DNA of 64,000 bases from Shinella granuli. Its GTDB lineage: Bacteria > Pseudomonadota > Alphaproteobacteria > Rhizobiales > Rhizobiaceae. Location of the stretch: assembly GCF_004341885.1 (NCBI RefSeq), contig NZ_SLVX01000006.1:1-64000 (forward strand), written 5' to 3'. A program made the position numbers and the translations under genes. Under the pieces are notes generated by a model. The model was not told the DNA's origin. It was given only the letters and a program-made list of their open reading frames with translations, and searched no databases. Positions 50,914-59,632 of this stretch are shown one piece after another; positions within the stretch are counted from its first letter, which is position 1; each line of letters starts with the position of its first letter.

Positions 50914-51618
50914 TCAGGCGAGGCCTTCGGCCGCCGCGTAGGCGCTGAGCACGTCCTTGATGTTGCGGTCGTCCTCGCGCGGCAGCAGGGCGCGCGTGGT
51001 GATGGAATCGAGATGGTGCGTCATCAGCTTCGAGGCGACGTCGGCGTTGCCGGCGATCAGGCTGTCGAGCAGTTCCTGATGCTCGGAAACGGCGCATTCG
51101 GAGGAATGCGGCCGGCCGTAGAGCGCCAGGATCAGCGAACTGCGGGCGACGAGCTCGTTCACGTAGCGGATCAGGCTGGCATTGTTCGTCATCTGCGCCA
51201 AGAGGGTATGGAACTCGCCGGCAAGGCGGATGGAGGTGGCGTGCTCCTTCTTGGCGGCGTCCTCGGCCTCTATGTGGGCGGACAGCGTCTCGATCTGGTC
51301 CGGCGTCAGCCTGCCGGCGAGGGTCTCGACGACGAGGCGCTCCAGCGCGGCGCGCGTCAGGAACAGGTTGCGGCCCTCCTCGAGCGTCGGCCGCGCCACG
51401 GTCGCGCCCTTGTTCGGCCTGAGGTCGACGAGGCCTTCCTCGCTGAGGCGTACCAGCGCCTCGCGCACCAGCGTGCGGCTGACGCCCAGCCGCTCGCCGA
51501 TCGAATCCTCCGGCAGCTTGGCGCCGGGCGACAGGGCCTGGTCGAGAATGGCGCGCTTCAATGCACGGTGAACGGCCTGCGAACGACCGCGGCCGGATTC
51601 GCCAACTGTCTTTGCCAT
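50914..51618 (-). CDS. GntR/FCD family transcriptional regulator
   Basis: 234 residues from the ATG at 51616..51618 (MAKTVGESGRGRSQ). HTH at about 12-75 (ALKRAILDQALSPGAKLPEDSIGERLGVSRTLVREALVRLSEEGLVDLRPNKGATVA), FCD effector domain at about 85-215 (TRAALERLVVETLAGRL, AGEFHTLLAQMTNNASLIRYVNELVARSSLILALY, EHQELLDSLIAGNADVASKLMTHHL) with metal-binding-type His residues. A longer frame reaching 51960 lacks a ribosome-binding site. It diverges from a flavin reductase gene; a GntR-type box ATTGCATACAAT lies between them. Confidence 0.92.
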   Translation of the reverse strand: MAKTVGESGRGRSQAVHRALKRAILDQALSPGAKLPEDSIGERLGVSRTLVREALVRLSEEGLVDLRPNKGATVARPTLEEGRNLFLTRAALERLVVETLAGRLTPDQIETLSAHIEAEDAAKKEHATSIRLAGEFHTLLAQMTNNASLIRYVNELVARSSLILALYGRPHSSECAVSEHQELLDSLIAGNADVASKLMTHHLDSITTRALLPREDDRNIKDVLSAYAAAEGLA

Positions 51619-51794
51619 GCGGCAGTCTCCAGAATCGCAAAAGTGGCGTGCAAATTGCACACAAACGGCAGGCCTGTCCACCGGTGTGCACTTCGGTGCC
51701 GGCGATCCGGCCGGTTCCGCCAACCGGGCGGCCTTCGGCCGTGTCCGGATCTCGTCGATGGCTGCAGATTTTGAAAGCGCAGGAGCGCAGATAT

Positions 51795-51806
51795 ATTGCA
51801 TACAAT
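51795..51806. promoter_or_regulatory. candidate GntR operator ATTGCATACAAT
   Basis: ATTG and CAAT arms around CATA, the form expected for FCD-type GntR regulators. It is followed on the plus strand by a -10-like TATAAA at 51817..51822 that would serve the flavin reductase gene. A related ATTGTATACGTT lies at 52674..52685 in the promoter of the downstream importer operon. Confidence 0.55.
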
Positions 51807-51901
51807 AATTGCATCCTATAAATAGAGATATCGCATGCGTGACGGAGACTGGCAACTGGCCGTCTTCGGCGCCGGCGAGCGAAAGCCGGAGAGGAGCGCC
51901 G

Positions 51902-52546
51902 ATGGATAGCCGCAGCACCGAAATCGAGAAGGGCGAGAGGACCGCCTTCGACTTCACCAAACTCAGCGCGCGCGAGCGCTACAAGCTGATGATCGGCACG
52001 ATCATCCCGCGCCCCATCGCACTGGTGACGACGGTCGACGAAAACGGCCGCTACAACGCCGCCCCCTTCAGTTTCTTCAACTGCCTTTCGGCCGACCCGC
52101 CGATCCTTGCCATCGGTGTCGAGAACAATCCGGACATGTCCTTCAAGGACACCGGCCACAACATCCGCGTGACGGAGGTCTTCACCGTCAATATCGTCTC
52201 GCGTGCCATTGCCGAGGCGATGCATGTCTGCGGTGCTAAGTATCCGCGCGGCATAGATGAATTGAAGGAGGCGGGCCTTACCGCCATGCCCGGCGAGCGG
52301 ATCGCCGCGCCCTGGATCAAGGAGGCGCCGGCGGCTTTCGAATGTCGCCGCCATGTCACGCTGGAGCTTGGCAAGTCGCGCCAGATCATCATGGGCGAAA
52401 TCCTTTTCGCGCATTACCAGGCGGGCGCCGTGGACAGCGCCATGCATGTCGATCCGAACGTCATCGACGCCATCGCGCGCCTCGGCGGCGACACCTGCTC
52501 GACCATCCGCGACCGGTTCGAGATGCTGACCCCCAAGCTCGGCTGA
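51902..52546 (+). CDS. flavin reductase-like FMN-binding protein
   Basis: 214 residues with the split-barrel flavin reductase fold: YKLMIGTIIPRPIALVTTVDENGRYNAAPFSFFNCLSADPPILAIGV is the FMN-binding core, followed by FTVNIVSRAIAEAM, an RHVTLELG strand and SRQIIMGEILFAH. It supplies reduced flavin or acts as a flavoenzyme. The ATG at 51902 has GGAGAGGAG upstream; an earlier start at 51809 would overlap the promoter. It diverges from the GntR regulator and precedes the amino-acid-type importer. Confidence 0.88.
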   Translation: MDSRSTEIEKGERTAFDFTKLSARERYKLMIGTIIPRPIALVTTVDENGRYNAAPFSFFNCLSADPPILAIGVENNPDMSFKDTGHNIRVTEVFTVNIVSRAIAEAMHVCGAKYPRGIDELKEAGLTAMPGERIAAPWIKEAPAAFECRRHVTLELGKSRQIIMGEILFAHYQAGAVDSAMHVDPNVIDAIARLGGDTCSTIRDRFEMLTPKLG

Positions 52547-52651
52547 TCCGCGCCGTTGCTCCCCGAACCGTTCCACGCCCCGCATCGGCCCGCCGGCCCG
52601 CGGGGCGTCGTCTTTTCGCGGAAGACGGCACGCGAAAATCGGATTCTTCTA

Positions 52652-52690
52652 TTGTCAGTTAATTGACAAGAAAATTGTATACGTTATAAA
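52652..52690 (+). promoter_or_regulatory. importer operon promoter with operators
   Basis: A near-consensus sigma-70 promoter: TTGACA (52663..52668), 16-base spacer, TATAAA (52685..52690). The inverted repeat TTGTCA-N6-TGACAA (52652..52669) covers the -35. The spacer contains ATTGTATACGTT (52674..52685), resembling the GntR box at 51795..51806. Transcription would begin near 52697 and run into the leader ORF and ABC genes. Confidence 0.7.
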
Positions 52691-52750
52691 GCTGACATCG
52701 TCCGTCGAAACGGGCCGGCCGCGGGGAGTGCGGCCGCAGGAGGAGCAGCG

Positions 52751-52819
52751 ATGATTGAAAAACGGTGGCTGACCGCCCCCGGCGGAGGCGGCTTGCCTGC
52801 CGTACGGGGAGGCGCCTGA
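52751..52819 (+). CDS. 22-residue leader ORF coupled to ABC permease
   Basis: ATG at 52751 follows AGGAGGAG at six bases' distance; the frame ends in TGA at 52817..52819, whose A is the first base of the permease ATG (TGATG). The product would be MIEKRWLTAPGGGGLPAVRG plus GA, with no membrane segment. Strong ribosome-binding site and stop-start coupling suggest real translation, either as a leader peptide that feeds ribosomes to the permease gene or as a small protein. Confidence 0.5.
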   Translation: MIEKRWLTAPGGGGLPAVRGGA

Positions 52820-53538
52820 TGCAGGGTCCGTCCTTCCTTGATCTTGTCGGTTTCGGCCCGGAGGGCTGGGGCGCCGCGCTCTTGATGGCGACCGGCATGA
52901 CGCTGGCCGTCGCCACCGGCGGCTTTGCGGCGGGTTCCGTCATCGGCGCGGGCGTCGCCGGCGCAAAGCTGTCCCGCAGCCGGGCGCTGCGCGCCTTCGG
53001 CGACGGTTATACGACCGTGCTGCGTGGCATTCCCGACCTGCTCGTCATCTATCTCTTCTATTTCGGCGGCAGCGCCGCGCTCGGCGTGGTGGGGCAGCTC
53101 TTCGGCGCGGACGGGTTCATCGGCATGCCGGCCTTCCTGACCGGGGTCCTCGCCATCGGCGTCGTTTCCGGCGCCTACCAGGCGGAGGTCTTTCGCGGGG
53201 CGTTCAACACGATCAGCCGCGGCGAGCTGGAAGCCGCCCGCGCGGTCGGCATGCGAACGGGGCTGCGGCTGCGCCGCATCATCGTGCCCCAGGTGCTGCG
53301 CTATGCCATTCCCGGCCTCGGCAACACCTGGCAGCTCGTCTTGAAGGAATCGGCGCTGATATCCGTCACCGGCCTCGTCGAGCTCCTGCGCCAGTCGCAG
53401 ATCGCCGCCGGCTCCACCCGCCGGCCCTTCGACTTCTACATCACCGCCGCCGTGCTCTATCTGGTGATAACCGCCGTCTCCTCCTACCTCTTCCGCCAGG
53501 CGGAAGCCCGCGCGCTGCGCGGCGTCAGGAGGGCGTGA
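52819..53538 (+). CDS. amino-acid/opine-type ABC permease (HisQ-like)
   Basis: 239-residue permease of the HisQ/OccQ class. LLMATGMTLAVATGGFAAGSVIGAGVAGAKLSRSRALRAFGDGYTTVLRGIPDLLVIYLFYFG carries the polar amino acid uptake N-terminal motif (RGIPDLL). GAYQAEVFRGAFNTISRGELEAARAVGM is the EAA loop and GNTWQLVLKESALISVTGLVELLRQ the end motif. About five helices. Its start is coupled to the 22-codon leader ORF and its stop to the next permease (TGATG). Confidence 0.92.
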   Translation: MQGPSFLDLVGFGPEGWGAALLMATGMTLAVATGGFAAGSVIGAGVAGAKLSRSRALRAFGDGYTTVLRGIPDLLVIYLFYFGGSAALGVVGQLFGADGFIGMPAFLTGVLAIGVVSGAYQAEVFRGAFNTISRGELEAARAVGMRTGLRLRRIIVPQVLRYAIPGLGNTWQLVLKESALISVTGLVELLRQSQIAAGSTRRPFDFYITAAVLYLVITAVSSYLFRQAEARALRGVRRA

Positions 53539-54263
53539 TGGATTTCACCTTCCTCTGGGAAACGTTCCTCAAGCTTCTCTCCGGCGTGCCGCTGACGCTC
53601 AACCTGGCGCTCGTCTCCACGGCCTTCGGCGCGCTGCTTGCGGTGCTCCTGACGCTGATGCGGCTGTCGTCCTGGCGCCCGGTCGGCTGGGTCGCGCAGT
53701 TCTACGTCTTCGTCTTCCGCGGCACGCCGCTGCTCGTGCAGATGTTCGTCATCTATTACGGCCTCGGCCAGTTCCGCCCGACGCTGCAGGCCTGGGGCCT
53801 GTGGGTGTTCTTCCGCGAGCCCTACTGGTGCGCCATCTTCGCGCTCAGCCTCAACACGGCGGCCTACGGTTCGGAAATCCTGCGCGGCGGTCTCCAGGCC
53901 GTGCCGCACCGGGAGGTCGAGGCGGCGCGGGCGAGCGGCATGTGGGGCTTCCTGCTCTATCGCCGCATCGTCTTCCCGATCGCCATCCGCCAGGCGCTGC
54001 CGGCCTATGGCAGCGAGATCATCCTGATGGTCAAGGCGACCTCGCTCGCCTCCGTCATCACCATGCTCGAAGTGACCGGCCTTGCCGCAAAGCTCATCTC
54101 GCAGTCCTACCGGGCCGTGGAGGTCTTCGTCGTCGCGGGCCTCATCTATCTCGTGCTGAACTTCGCCATCACGCGCCTTATCGCGCTCATCGAATGGTGG
54201 CTGTCGCCCCATCTGCGCCCCGCCCCAACCGTGTCTTCCGGAGCTGCGTTGCACCATGCTTGA
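53538..54263 (+). CDS. amino-acid/opine-type ABC permease (HisM-like)
   Basis: 241-residue permease of the HisM/OccM class: [57 protein letters not shown] loop [26 protein letters not shown], and [30 protein letters not shown]. It pairs with the HisQ-like subunit. Eight bases of its end overlap the ATPase start. Confidence 0.92.
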   Translation: MDFTFLWETFLKLLSGVPLTLNLALVSTAFGALLAVLLTLMRLSSWRPVGWVAQFYVFVFRGTPLLVQMFVIYYGLGQFRPTLQAWGLWVFFREPYWCAIFALSLNTAAYGSEILRGGLQAVPHREVEAARASGMWGFLLYRRIVFPIAIRQALPAYGSEIILMVKATSLASVITMLEVTGLAAKLISQSYRAVEVFVVAGLIYLVLNFAITRLIALIEWWLSPHLRPAPTVSSGAALHHA

Positions 54264-55047
54264 ACCTGCGCCCCTTACCGCCGCCACCACGCCGGCCGTC
54301 TCCGTCCGCAACCTGCGCAAGAGTTTCGGCGCGCTGGAGGTGCTGAAGGGCATTTCCTTCGACGCGCGGGAGGGCGAGGTCATTTCCGTGCTCGGCTCGT
54401 CCGGCTCCGGCAAGTCGACCATGCTGCGCTGCATCAACATGCTGGAAGTGCCGAGCGAGGGCGAGGTCCGCATCGCGGGCGAGGCGATCCGCCTGAAGGA
54501 CGGCCGTCACGGCCGCCAGCCCGCCGACAACAGACAACTGAGCCGCCTGTGCACGAATGTCGCCATGGTGTTCCAGAGCTTCAATCTCTGGTCCCACATG
54601 ACGATCCTCGAAAACGTCATGGAAGCGCCGGTCCATGTGCAGAAGCGGCCGAAGGCGGAATGCCGGGAGGAAGCGCTGGACCTGCTTGCCAAGGTCGGCA
54701 TCGCCGACAAGCGCGACTTCTACCCGAGCCATCTTTCCGGCGGCCAGCAGCAGCGCGCGGCGATCGCCCGGGCGCTTGCCATGAAGCCGAAGGTCATGCT
54801 GTTCGACGAGCCGACCTCGGCGCTCGATCCGGAACTGGTCGGCGAGGTGCTGCGCGTCATGCGGGCGCTGGCGGACGAGGGGCGCACCATGCTCGTCGTC
54901 ACCCACGAAATGGCCTTCGCCCGCGACGTCTCCAACCGCGTCATCTTCCTGCACCAGGGCCTGGTGGAGGAGGACGGCGATCCGGCCGACGTCTTCACGG
55001 CGCCGCGCTCGGACCGCTTCCGCAAGTTCATCTCGTCCCATGGCTAG
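54256..55047 (+). CDS. amino-acid/opine-type ABC ATPase (HisP-like)
   Basis: 263-residue ATPase. Walker [10 protein letters not shown] (about 53-61), Q-loop in [18 protein letters not shown], signature LSGGQQQRA, Walker [17 protein letters not shown]-loop VVTHEM. The Arg/Asp insertion between strands ([20 protein letters not shown]) is typical of HisP/OccP/NocP rather than GlnQ. A copy of the palindromic repeat starts at its stop codon. Confidence 0.94.
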   Translation: MLEPAPLTAATTPAVSVRNLRKSFGALEVLKGISFDAREGEVISVLGSSGSGKSTMLRCINMLEVPSEGEVRIAGEAIRLKDGRHGRQPADNRQLSRLCTNVAMVFQSFNLWSHMTILENVMEAPVHVQKRPKAECREEALDLLAKVGIADKRDFYPSHLSGGQQQRAAIARALAMKPKVMLFDEPTSALDPELVGEVLRVMRALADEGRTMLVVTHEMAFARDVSNRVIFLHQGLVEEDGDPADVFTAPRSDRFRKFISSHG

Positions 55048-55112
55048 AGCAATTCCAGCAAAAGTGCGCAACGGTTTTCCGTCCGGAATTGCGCTGAAAC
55101 AACGCGCTAGGG
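55047..55112 (+). repeat. rhizobial palindromic repeat, copy C
   Basis: GAGCAATTCCAGCAAAAGTGCGC, written here in two overlapping parts, starts at the ATPase stop; then GGTTTTCCGTCCGGAATTGCGC and a tail ending GCTAGGGC. Same family as copies A and B. It occupies the convergent gap before the RpiR stop codon. Confidence 0.7.
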
Positions 55113-55132
55113 CATCGCGGGCGATGATGCCG

Positions 55133-56017
55133 CTATTTCGGACCCCGGCTGTAGCCGACGAAGCTCTCGTAGAGGCTGGCGACGCTGTTCAGCCGCTCCT
55201 CGACCGAAGGCCCCCGGTGGGCGAAGACGCTGTTGAGCAGCAGCTGCATCAGCGTCCACATGCCGGAGGTCGCGTCCCAGAAGAGGTTGAGGTCCGTCGG
55301 CACGGCGAAGACCTCGTCGCCGTAGCTTGCCGCCCAGTCGCAGTAGAGGTCGGTGACGATGGTGATCGGCATGCCGCGCTCGGCCGCCTTGGCGGCCAGC
55401 AATTGCGACTGGCGGGAATAGCGCCGGGCATCGATCAGCACCAGCGTGCAGCCGGCGGGATCCGTCAGCAGCACCTCGGCGAAGTTGCCGCCGGCAATGT
55501 CGACCAGTTGCACCTCGTCGCGCAGGTAGCGCAGCATGTGCACGAAGGCCTCGGCGAGGCCCCGTTCGGTCTGGAAGCCGGCGACGAACACCCGGTCGGC
55601 CTCCGCGATGCGCTTGGCCGCGCGGTTCCAAGCCTCGGTATGGGCGTGTTCGTAGACGCGCACGACCGAGGCGACGGCAAGCTCCAGGCTGCGGGCGAGG
55701 GCGGCGTCGGTGCTGCTCTTCTGCTGCAGGTCGCGCAGCCGGTCGCCGATGAGCCAGGGGCTGTCGCTGATGTCGTCCTTCAGCCGCTCCTTGAGGTCCT
55801 TGAGCCCGTCATAGCCGATCGAGCGGCAGAAGCGGCCGACGGTCAGCTCGCTGACGCCCACCTTGTCGGCGACGCTGCGCGAGGTTTCGAAGGGCAGGCT
55901 GCTGATATTGGCCAGCATGAAGTTCGCCAGCGCCTTGCCGGAGGCCGAGGCCTCCGTGAGTGCCGCGGTGAGCCGCTGCCGCACCGAGCTGTTGTCCATC
56001 CAGTTCTCGTTCCGCAT
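55133..56017 (-). CDS. MurR/RpiR family transcriptional regulator
   Basis: 294 residues. HTH_6 at about 5-85 (FMLANISSLPFETSRSVADKVGVSELTVGRFCRSIGYDGLKDLKERL) and SIS domain at about 125-265 (RIAEADRVFVAGFQTERGLAEAFVHML, TLVLIDARRYSRQSQLLAAKAAERGMPITIVTD). The sugar-phosphate residues of the SIS domain are altered, as in amino-acid-related RpiR branches. It diverges from the FAD oxidoreductase gene; a nested 51-bp palindrome at 56118..56168 lies between. It is embedded within the importer/catabolic cluster, so it most likely regulates it. Confidence 0.9.
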   Translation of the reverse strand: MRNENWMDNSSVRQRLTAALTEASASGKALANFMLANISSLPFETSRSVADKVGVSELTVGRFCRSIGYDGLKDLKERLKDDISDSPWLIGDRLRDLQQKSSTDAALARSLELAVASVVRVYEHAHTEAWNRAAKRIAEADRVFVAGFQTERGLAEAFVHMLRYLRDEVQLVDIAGGNFAEVLLTDPAGCTLVLIDARRYSRQSQLLAAKAAERGMPITIVTDLYCDWAASYGDEVFAVPTDLNLFWDATSGMWTLMQLLLNSVFAHRGPSVEERLNSVASLYESFVGYSRGPK

Positions 56018-56117
56018 GTCGCGCCCGTCCGCCCTTCGTCACCGCCTGTTCCCCGAATAGCACGATGCGCGGCAAGGTCCAGCACGGCCCGCGGCCTTCG
56101 TAGGAGGCCGGTTTCGG

Positions 56118-56168
56118 AAATGTTATATAGTTGACTTTTAATGAAATAAAGTCAGAAAACTAACATTT
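56118..56168. promoter_or_regulatory. nested palindromic operator for RpiR
   Basis: Outer arms AAATGTTA (56118..56125) and TAACATTT (56161..56168); inner arms TGACTTT (56132..56138) and AAAGTCA (56148..56154). Spacing between outer and inner arm is six bases on both sides, and the centre is TAATGAAAT. All arms are perfect. It lies in the divergent region of the RpiR and FAD oxidoreductase genes; TTGACT at 56131 could be a rightward -35. Confidence 0.8.
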
Positions 56169-56194
56169 CTTCCCCTCCAGAACGGATTGCTGCC

Positions 56195-57454
56195 ATGACC
56201 CCGACAGATCGCCCCGACAAAGACGTGCTCGTGCTTGGTGCCGGCATCATCGGTGTTTGCGTGGCCCTGCATCTGCAAAGGCGCGGAAAGTCCGTGCTGC
56301 TCGTCGATCGTCGCGCGCCCGGCGAGGAGACGAGCTACGGCAATGCCGGCCTCATCGAGCGGGCGAGCGTCATTCCCTACGGCTTTCCGCGCGAGATCCC
56401 GACGCTGCTGAAATATGCGACGAACCGCTCCGCCGACGTGCGCTTCCGCTGGACCTTCCTGCCGAAGCTCTTGCCCTGGATCGCCCGTTTCTGGCGCGAA
56501 TCCTCCAGCCGCCGCCTGCGCCGGGCGGCCATGGACATGCTGCCGCTGATCGAGCGCTCCGTCGTCGAGCATACGGACCTGATGGCCGAGGCGGGCATCC
56601 TGCACCGCGCCCGCCGCACCGGATGGATGGAGGCCTACCGCACGGAAAAGGCCTTCGCCGCCGCCAAGGCTGCCGCCCGCGCGCTGGACGAATTCGGCAT
56701 CCGCTACGATTTTCTCGGGCCGAAGGAACTGCAGGCGCGTGAGCCGCATCTTGCCGGCAGCTTCGCCGGGGCCGTGCACTGGCTCGATCCCGTGACGCTC
56801 GCCGATCCCGGCGGGCTGGTGAAGGACTATGCCGGCCTCTTCCAGCGCAAGGGCGGCGAGATTATCGAGGCCGATGCGGCGACCCTTGCCGAGGGCGAGG
56901 GCGGCTGGAGCATCCGCGCGAAGGGCGGCGAGGTGCGCGCCCGCGAGGCCGTGGTGGCGCTCGGCCCCTGGTCGGATGCGGTCTATCGCCGGCTCGGCTA
57001 TCGCGTCCCGCTCGCCGTCAAGCGCGGCTACCACGTGCATATCGAGCCGGCGGGCGATGCCGTGCTCAACCATCCCGTCGTCGATGTCGAGCGCGGCTAC
57101 CTGCTGGCGCCGATGACGAAGGGCATCCGCCTGACCACCGGCATCGAGTTCGCCGAACGCGACGAAGCCCCGACGCCGGTCCAGGTCGACCAGACCGAGC
57201 CCCATGCCCGTGCGATCTTTCCGCTCGGCCGGCGCGTCGAGCCGGCGCCATGGATGGGCGCGCGGCCCTGCCTGCCCGACATGCGCCCGATCATCGGCCC
57301 GGCGCCGCGCCACAAGGGCCTGTGGTTCGCCTTCGGCCACAATCACCACGGCCTGACGCTCGGCCCGGCCACCGGGCGGCTCCTGGCGGAAATGATGACG
57401 GACGAAAAGCCCTTCGCCGACCCGGCACCCTACGCAATGAGCCGGTTCGGCTGA
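56195..57454 (+). CDS. FAD-dependent amino-acid oxidoreductase (DAO family)
   Basis: 419-residue flavoenzyme of the D-amino acid dehydrogenase (DadA) type. VLVLGAGIIGVCVALHLQRRGKSVLLVDRRAPGEETSYGNAGLI contains the dinucleotide fold and the SYGNAG motif of DadA. RGYHVHIEP and GARPCLPDMRPIIGPAPRHKGLWFAFGHNHHGLTLGPATG are the C-terminal FAD blocks. It oxidises a C-N bond of an amino acid, opine or cyclic amine and probably passes electrons to the respiratory chain. First gene of the rightward catabolic run behind the nested operator. Confidence 0.9.
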   Translation: MTPTDRPDKDVLVLGAGIIGVCVALHLQRRGKSVLLVDRRAPGEETSYGNAGLIERASVIPYGFPREIPTLLKYATNRSADVRFRWTFLPKLLPWIARFWRESSSRRLRRAAMDMLPLIERSVVEHTDLMAEAGILHRARRTGWMEAYRTEKAFAAAKAAARALDEFGIRYDFLGPKELQAREPHLAGSFAGAVHWLDPVTLADPGGLVKDYAGLFQRKGGEIIEADAATLAEGEGGWSIRAKGGEVRAREAVVALGPWSDAVYRRLGYRVPLAVKRGYHVHIEPAGDAVLNHPVVDVERGYLLAPMTKGIRLTTGIEFAERDEAPTPVQVDQTEPHARAIFPLGRRVEPAPWMGARPCLPDMRPIIGPAPRHKGLWFAFGHNHHGLTLGPATGRLLAEMMTDEKPFADPAPYAMSRFG

Positions 57455-57478
57455 ATTTTCGGAGATTAGGAGACAGCA

Positions 57479-58675
57479 ATGCGGGAAGACTTCGTTCTCA
57501 TCAATGTGCGGCCGAATGGCGAGGCGGCGAAGGATGTCGTCGTCAGGGACGGGCGTTTTGCCGACATCGTCGCGCACGGCTCCCGCGCCTTCGACGGGAT
57601 GCGCGTGGTGGACGGCGAAGGGCTCCTGCTGCTGCCCGGTCTCGTCGATGCCCATACCCATCTCGACAAGACCCTGCTCGGCATGCCCTGGTATCGCAAC
57701 GATGTCGGCCCCGAACTGATCGATCTCATCGAGAACGAGCGCCGCATGAAGCGCGCGCTCGGCATCGATCCGCAGCGCCAGTCCGCCGCCCAGATCGAGC
57801 GTTCCGTCGCCAACGGCACCACCCATATCCGCACCCATGTCGATATCGACACGGAATACGGCCTTGCCGGGCTCGAAGGCGTGCTGGCCTCGCGCGAGCG
57901 TTACCGTGACATTGTCGACATCGAGATCGTCGCCTTCCCGCAGAGCGGCATGCTGATCCGCCCCGGCACGGTGGAACTGATGGACCGGGCGATGCGCGAG
58001 GGAGCGGACGTGGTCGGCGGGCTCGACCCGTCCGGCGTCGATCGCGACCCGAAGGGCCATCTCGACACGGTCTTCGCCCTTGCCGAACGCTACGGCAAGC
58101 CGGTCGACATCCATCTGCACGAGCCCGATTCGCTCGGCGCCTTCGCGATCGAGCTGATCGTGGAGCGCACGAAGGCACTCGGCATGGCGAACCGGGTGAC
58201 GGTCAGCCACGGCTTCTGCCTCGGCATGCTCGCCGACAAGCCGCTGGCAAGGCTCGGCGGCATGATGGCCGAGGCCGGCGTGCACCTGATGACCAAGGGC
58301 GGTGCGGCAAGCCCGCGCCCGCCGGTGCTCGATCTCACCGAGATGGGCGTCAACATCGCCTCCGGCTGCGACGGCGTGCGCGATACGTGGCAGCCCTTCG
58401 GCAATGCCGACATGCTCGACCGCGCGGCGATCGTCTCCCAGCGCAACGATTTCATCAACGATGTCCACATCGAGCTGGCGCTTCGCCTCTGCACCTATGG
58501 CGGCGCGACGATGATGGCCATCGACGGCTACGGCCTTTCGGCCGGCTGCGATGCGAGCTTCGTGCTCGTCAGTGCCGAGACGCCGGCCGATGCCGTGGCA
58601 TCCCGCCCGGTTCGCCGGACGGTCTACCGGAAAGGGGTTCCGGTTGCCCGGGACGGCGCGCTCGTCGCCGCCTGA
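57479..58675 (+). CDS. amidohydrolase, cytosine deaminase-like
   Basis: 398-residue metal-dependent hydrolase. Metal ligands: His59 and His61 in VDAHTHLDKTLLG, His in DIHLHEPDS, His in VTVSHGFCLG and Asp in ASGCDGVRDTW. These match the CodA/ATZ-type barrel and predict deamination or ring opening of a small nitrogen heterocycle. The FAD gene precedes it by 24 bases and a binding-protein gene follows, so the substrate is probably the imported compound or its oxidised product. Substrate cannot be named from sequence. Confidence 0.88.
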   Translation: MREDFVLINVRPNGEAAKDVVVRDGRFADIVAHGSRAFDGMRVVDGEGLLLLPGLVDAHTHLDKTLLGMPWYRNDVGPELIDLIENERRMKRALGIDPQRQSAAQIERSVANGTTHIRTHVDIDTEYGLAGLEGVLASRERYRDIVDIEIVAFPQSGMLIRPGTVELMDRAMREGADVVGGLDPSGVDRDPKGHLDTVFALAERYGKPVDIHLHEPDSLGAFAIELIVERTKALGMANRVTVSHGFCLGMLADKPLARLGGMMAEAGVHLMTKGGAASPRPPVLDLTEMGVNIASGCDGVRDTWQPFGNADMLDRAAIVSQRNDFINDVHIELALRLCTYGGATMMAIDGYGLSAGCDASFVLVSAETPADAVASRPVRRTVYRKGVPVARDGALVAA

Positions 58676-58720
58676 GGCAAGGGGAAGGTTTTGGAACATA
58701 GGCTAGGAGGAACTGCCATT

Positions 58721-59560
58721 ATGTTGAAGTCGCTTGGTAAGACAGTCATCGCCCTCGGGGTGATCCTCGGCGCATCCGCGGCGCAGGCCGAGGAGCGCAC
58801 GATCACGATCGCGACGGAAGGCGCCTATGCGCCGTGGAACTTCACGGAGGCCGGCGGCAAGCTGGCGGGCTATGAGATCGACATGCTGGAGGATCTCTGC
58901 CCGCGCATGAAGGTCAAGTGCGAGATCGTCGTGCAGGACTGGGACGGGCTGATCCCGGCGCTGAACGCCGGCAAGTTCGACGCCATCGTCGCCGGCATGC
59001 TGCAGACCGAGGAGCGGGAAAAGGTCATCACCTTCTCGCGCAACTACGGCACCGGCTCGGCCGCTTTCCTGGTGCGCAAGGATTCGCCGCTCGCCGATAT
59101 GCCGGTCGGCAAGCAGGTCGACATGGGCAAGGACAAGGAGGCCGCCAAGGCCGCCGCGGCGGAAATGCTGCCCTTCATGGACGGCACCGTCATGGGTGGC
59201 CAGGGCGCGACGACGGCCGGCCAGATCATGGCCGAGCTGTTTCCGGGCGTCGAGTTCCGCGAATACAAGTCGACCGAGCAGCATGACCTCGACCTCGAAG
59301 CGGGCCGCATCGACGGCGTGATGGCCTCGCCCGTCGCGCTCGACCGCACGCTGGAGAAGATCGGCGCCGACCAGGTGGTCTTTGCCGGCACCGAGTTCAC
59401 CGGCGGCCCGCTCGGCGGCGGCCAGTCGGTCGGCCTGCGCAAGGCCGATACCGAGCTGAAGGCGATGTTCGACGCGGCGATCAACGCGGCGATCGACGAC
59501 GGAACGCTGTCGCGCCTCGCCGTCAAATGGTTCAAGCGGGACATCTCGCCGAAGAAGTAA
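58721..59560 (+). CDS. opine/basic-amino-acid-type ABC binding protein
   Basis: 279-residue family 3 periplasmic protein with signal peptide 1-22 (LKSLGKTVIALGVILGASAAQA). TITIATEGAYAPWNFTEAGGKLAGYEIDMLEDLCPRM and FDAIVAGMLQTEEREKVITFSRNY are close in style to the octopine/nopaline binders OccT and NocT. The gene is separated from its permease and ATPase genes (52819..55047) by the regulator and two enzymes. AGGAGG precedes the ATG at 58721. A GAAA-capped hairpin follows the stop. Confidence 0.92.
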   Translation: MLKSLGKTVIALGVILGASAAQAEERTITIATEGAYAPWNFTEAGGKLAGYEIDMLEDLCPRMKVKCEIVVQDWDGLIPALNAGKFDAIVAGMLQTEEREKVITFSRNYGTGSAAFLVRKDSPLADMPVGKQVDMGKDKEAAKAAAAEMLPFMDGTVMGGQGATTAGQIMAELFPGVEFREYKSTEQHDLDLEAGRIDGVMASPVALDRTLEKIGADQVVFAGTEFTGGPLGGGQSVGLRKADTELKAMFDAAINAAIDDGTLSRLAVKWFKRDISPKK

Positions 59561-59577
59561 TTCGGCATGGAAAGACC

Positions 59578-59599
59578 GGGCCGCGCGAAAGCGCGGCCC
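59578..59599 (+). terminator. intercistronic hairpin with GAAA tetraloop
   Basis: GGGCCGCGC-GAAA-GCGCGGCCC, 9-bp stem with a stable GNRA loop, 17 bases after the binding-protein stop. No T-run. It probably raises binding-protein mRNA stability relative to the next gene. Confidence 0.6.
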
Positions 59600-59632
59600 G
59601 CGCATGATCGATAGAACGATAGGACGAGCACC

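Noticed and set aside
56138-58699. 853-codon open frame on the minus strand
   Set aside because: Antisense to the DadA-like and cytosine-deaminase-like genes, a by-product of high third-position GC; no domain pattern.
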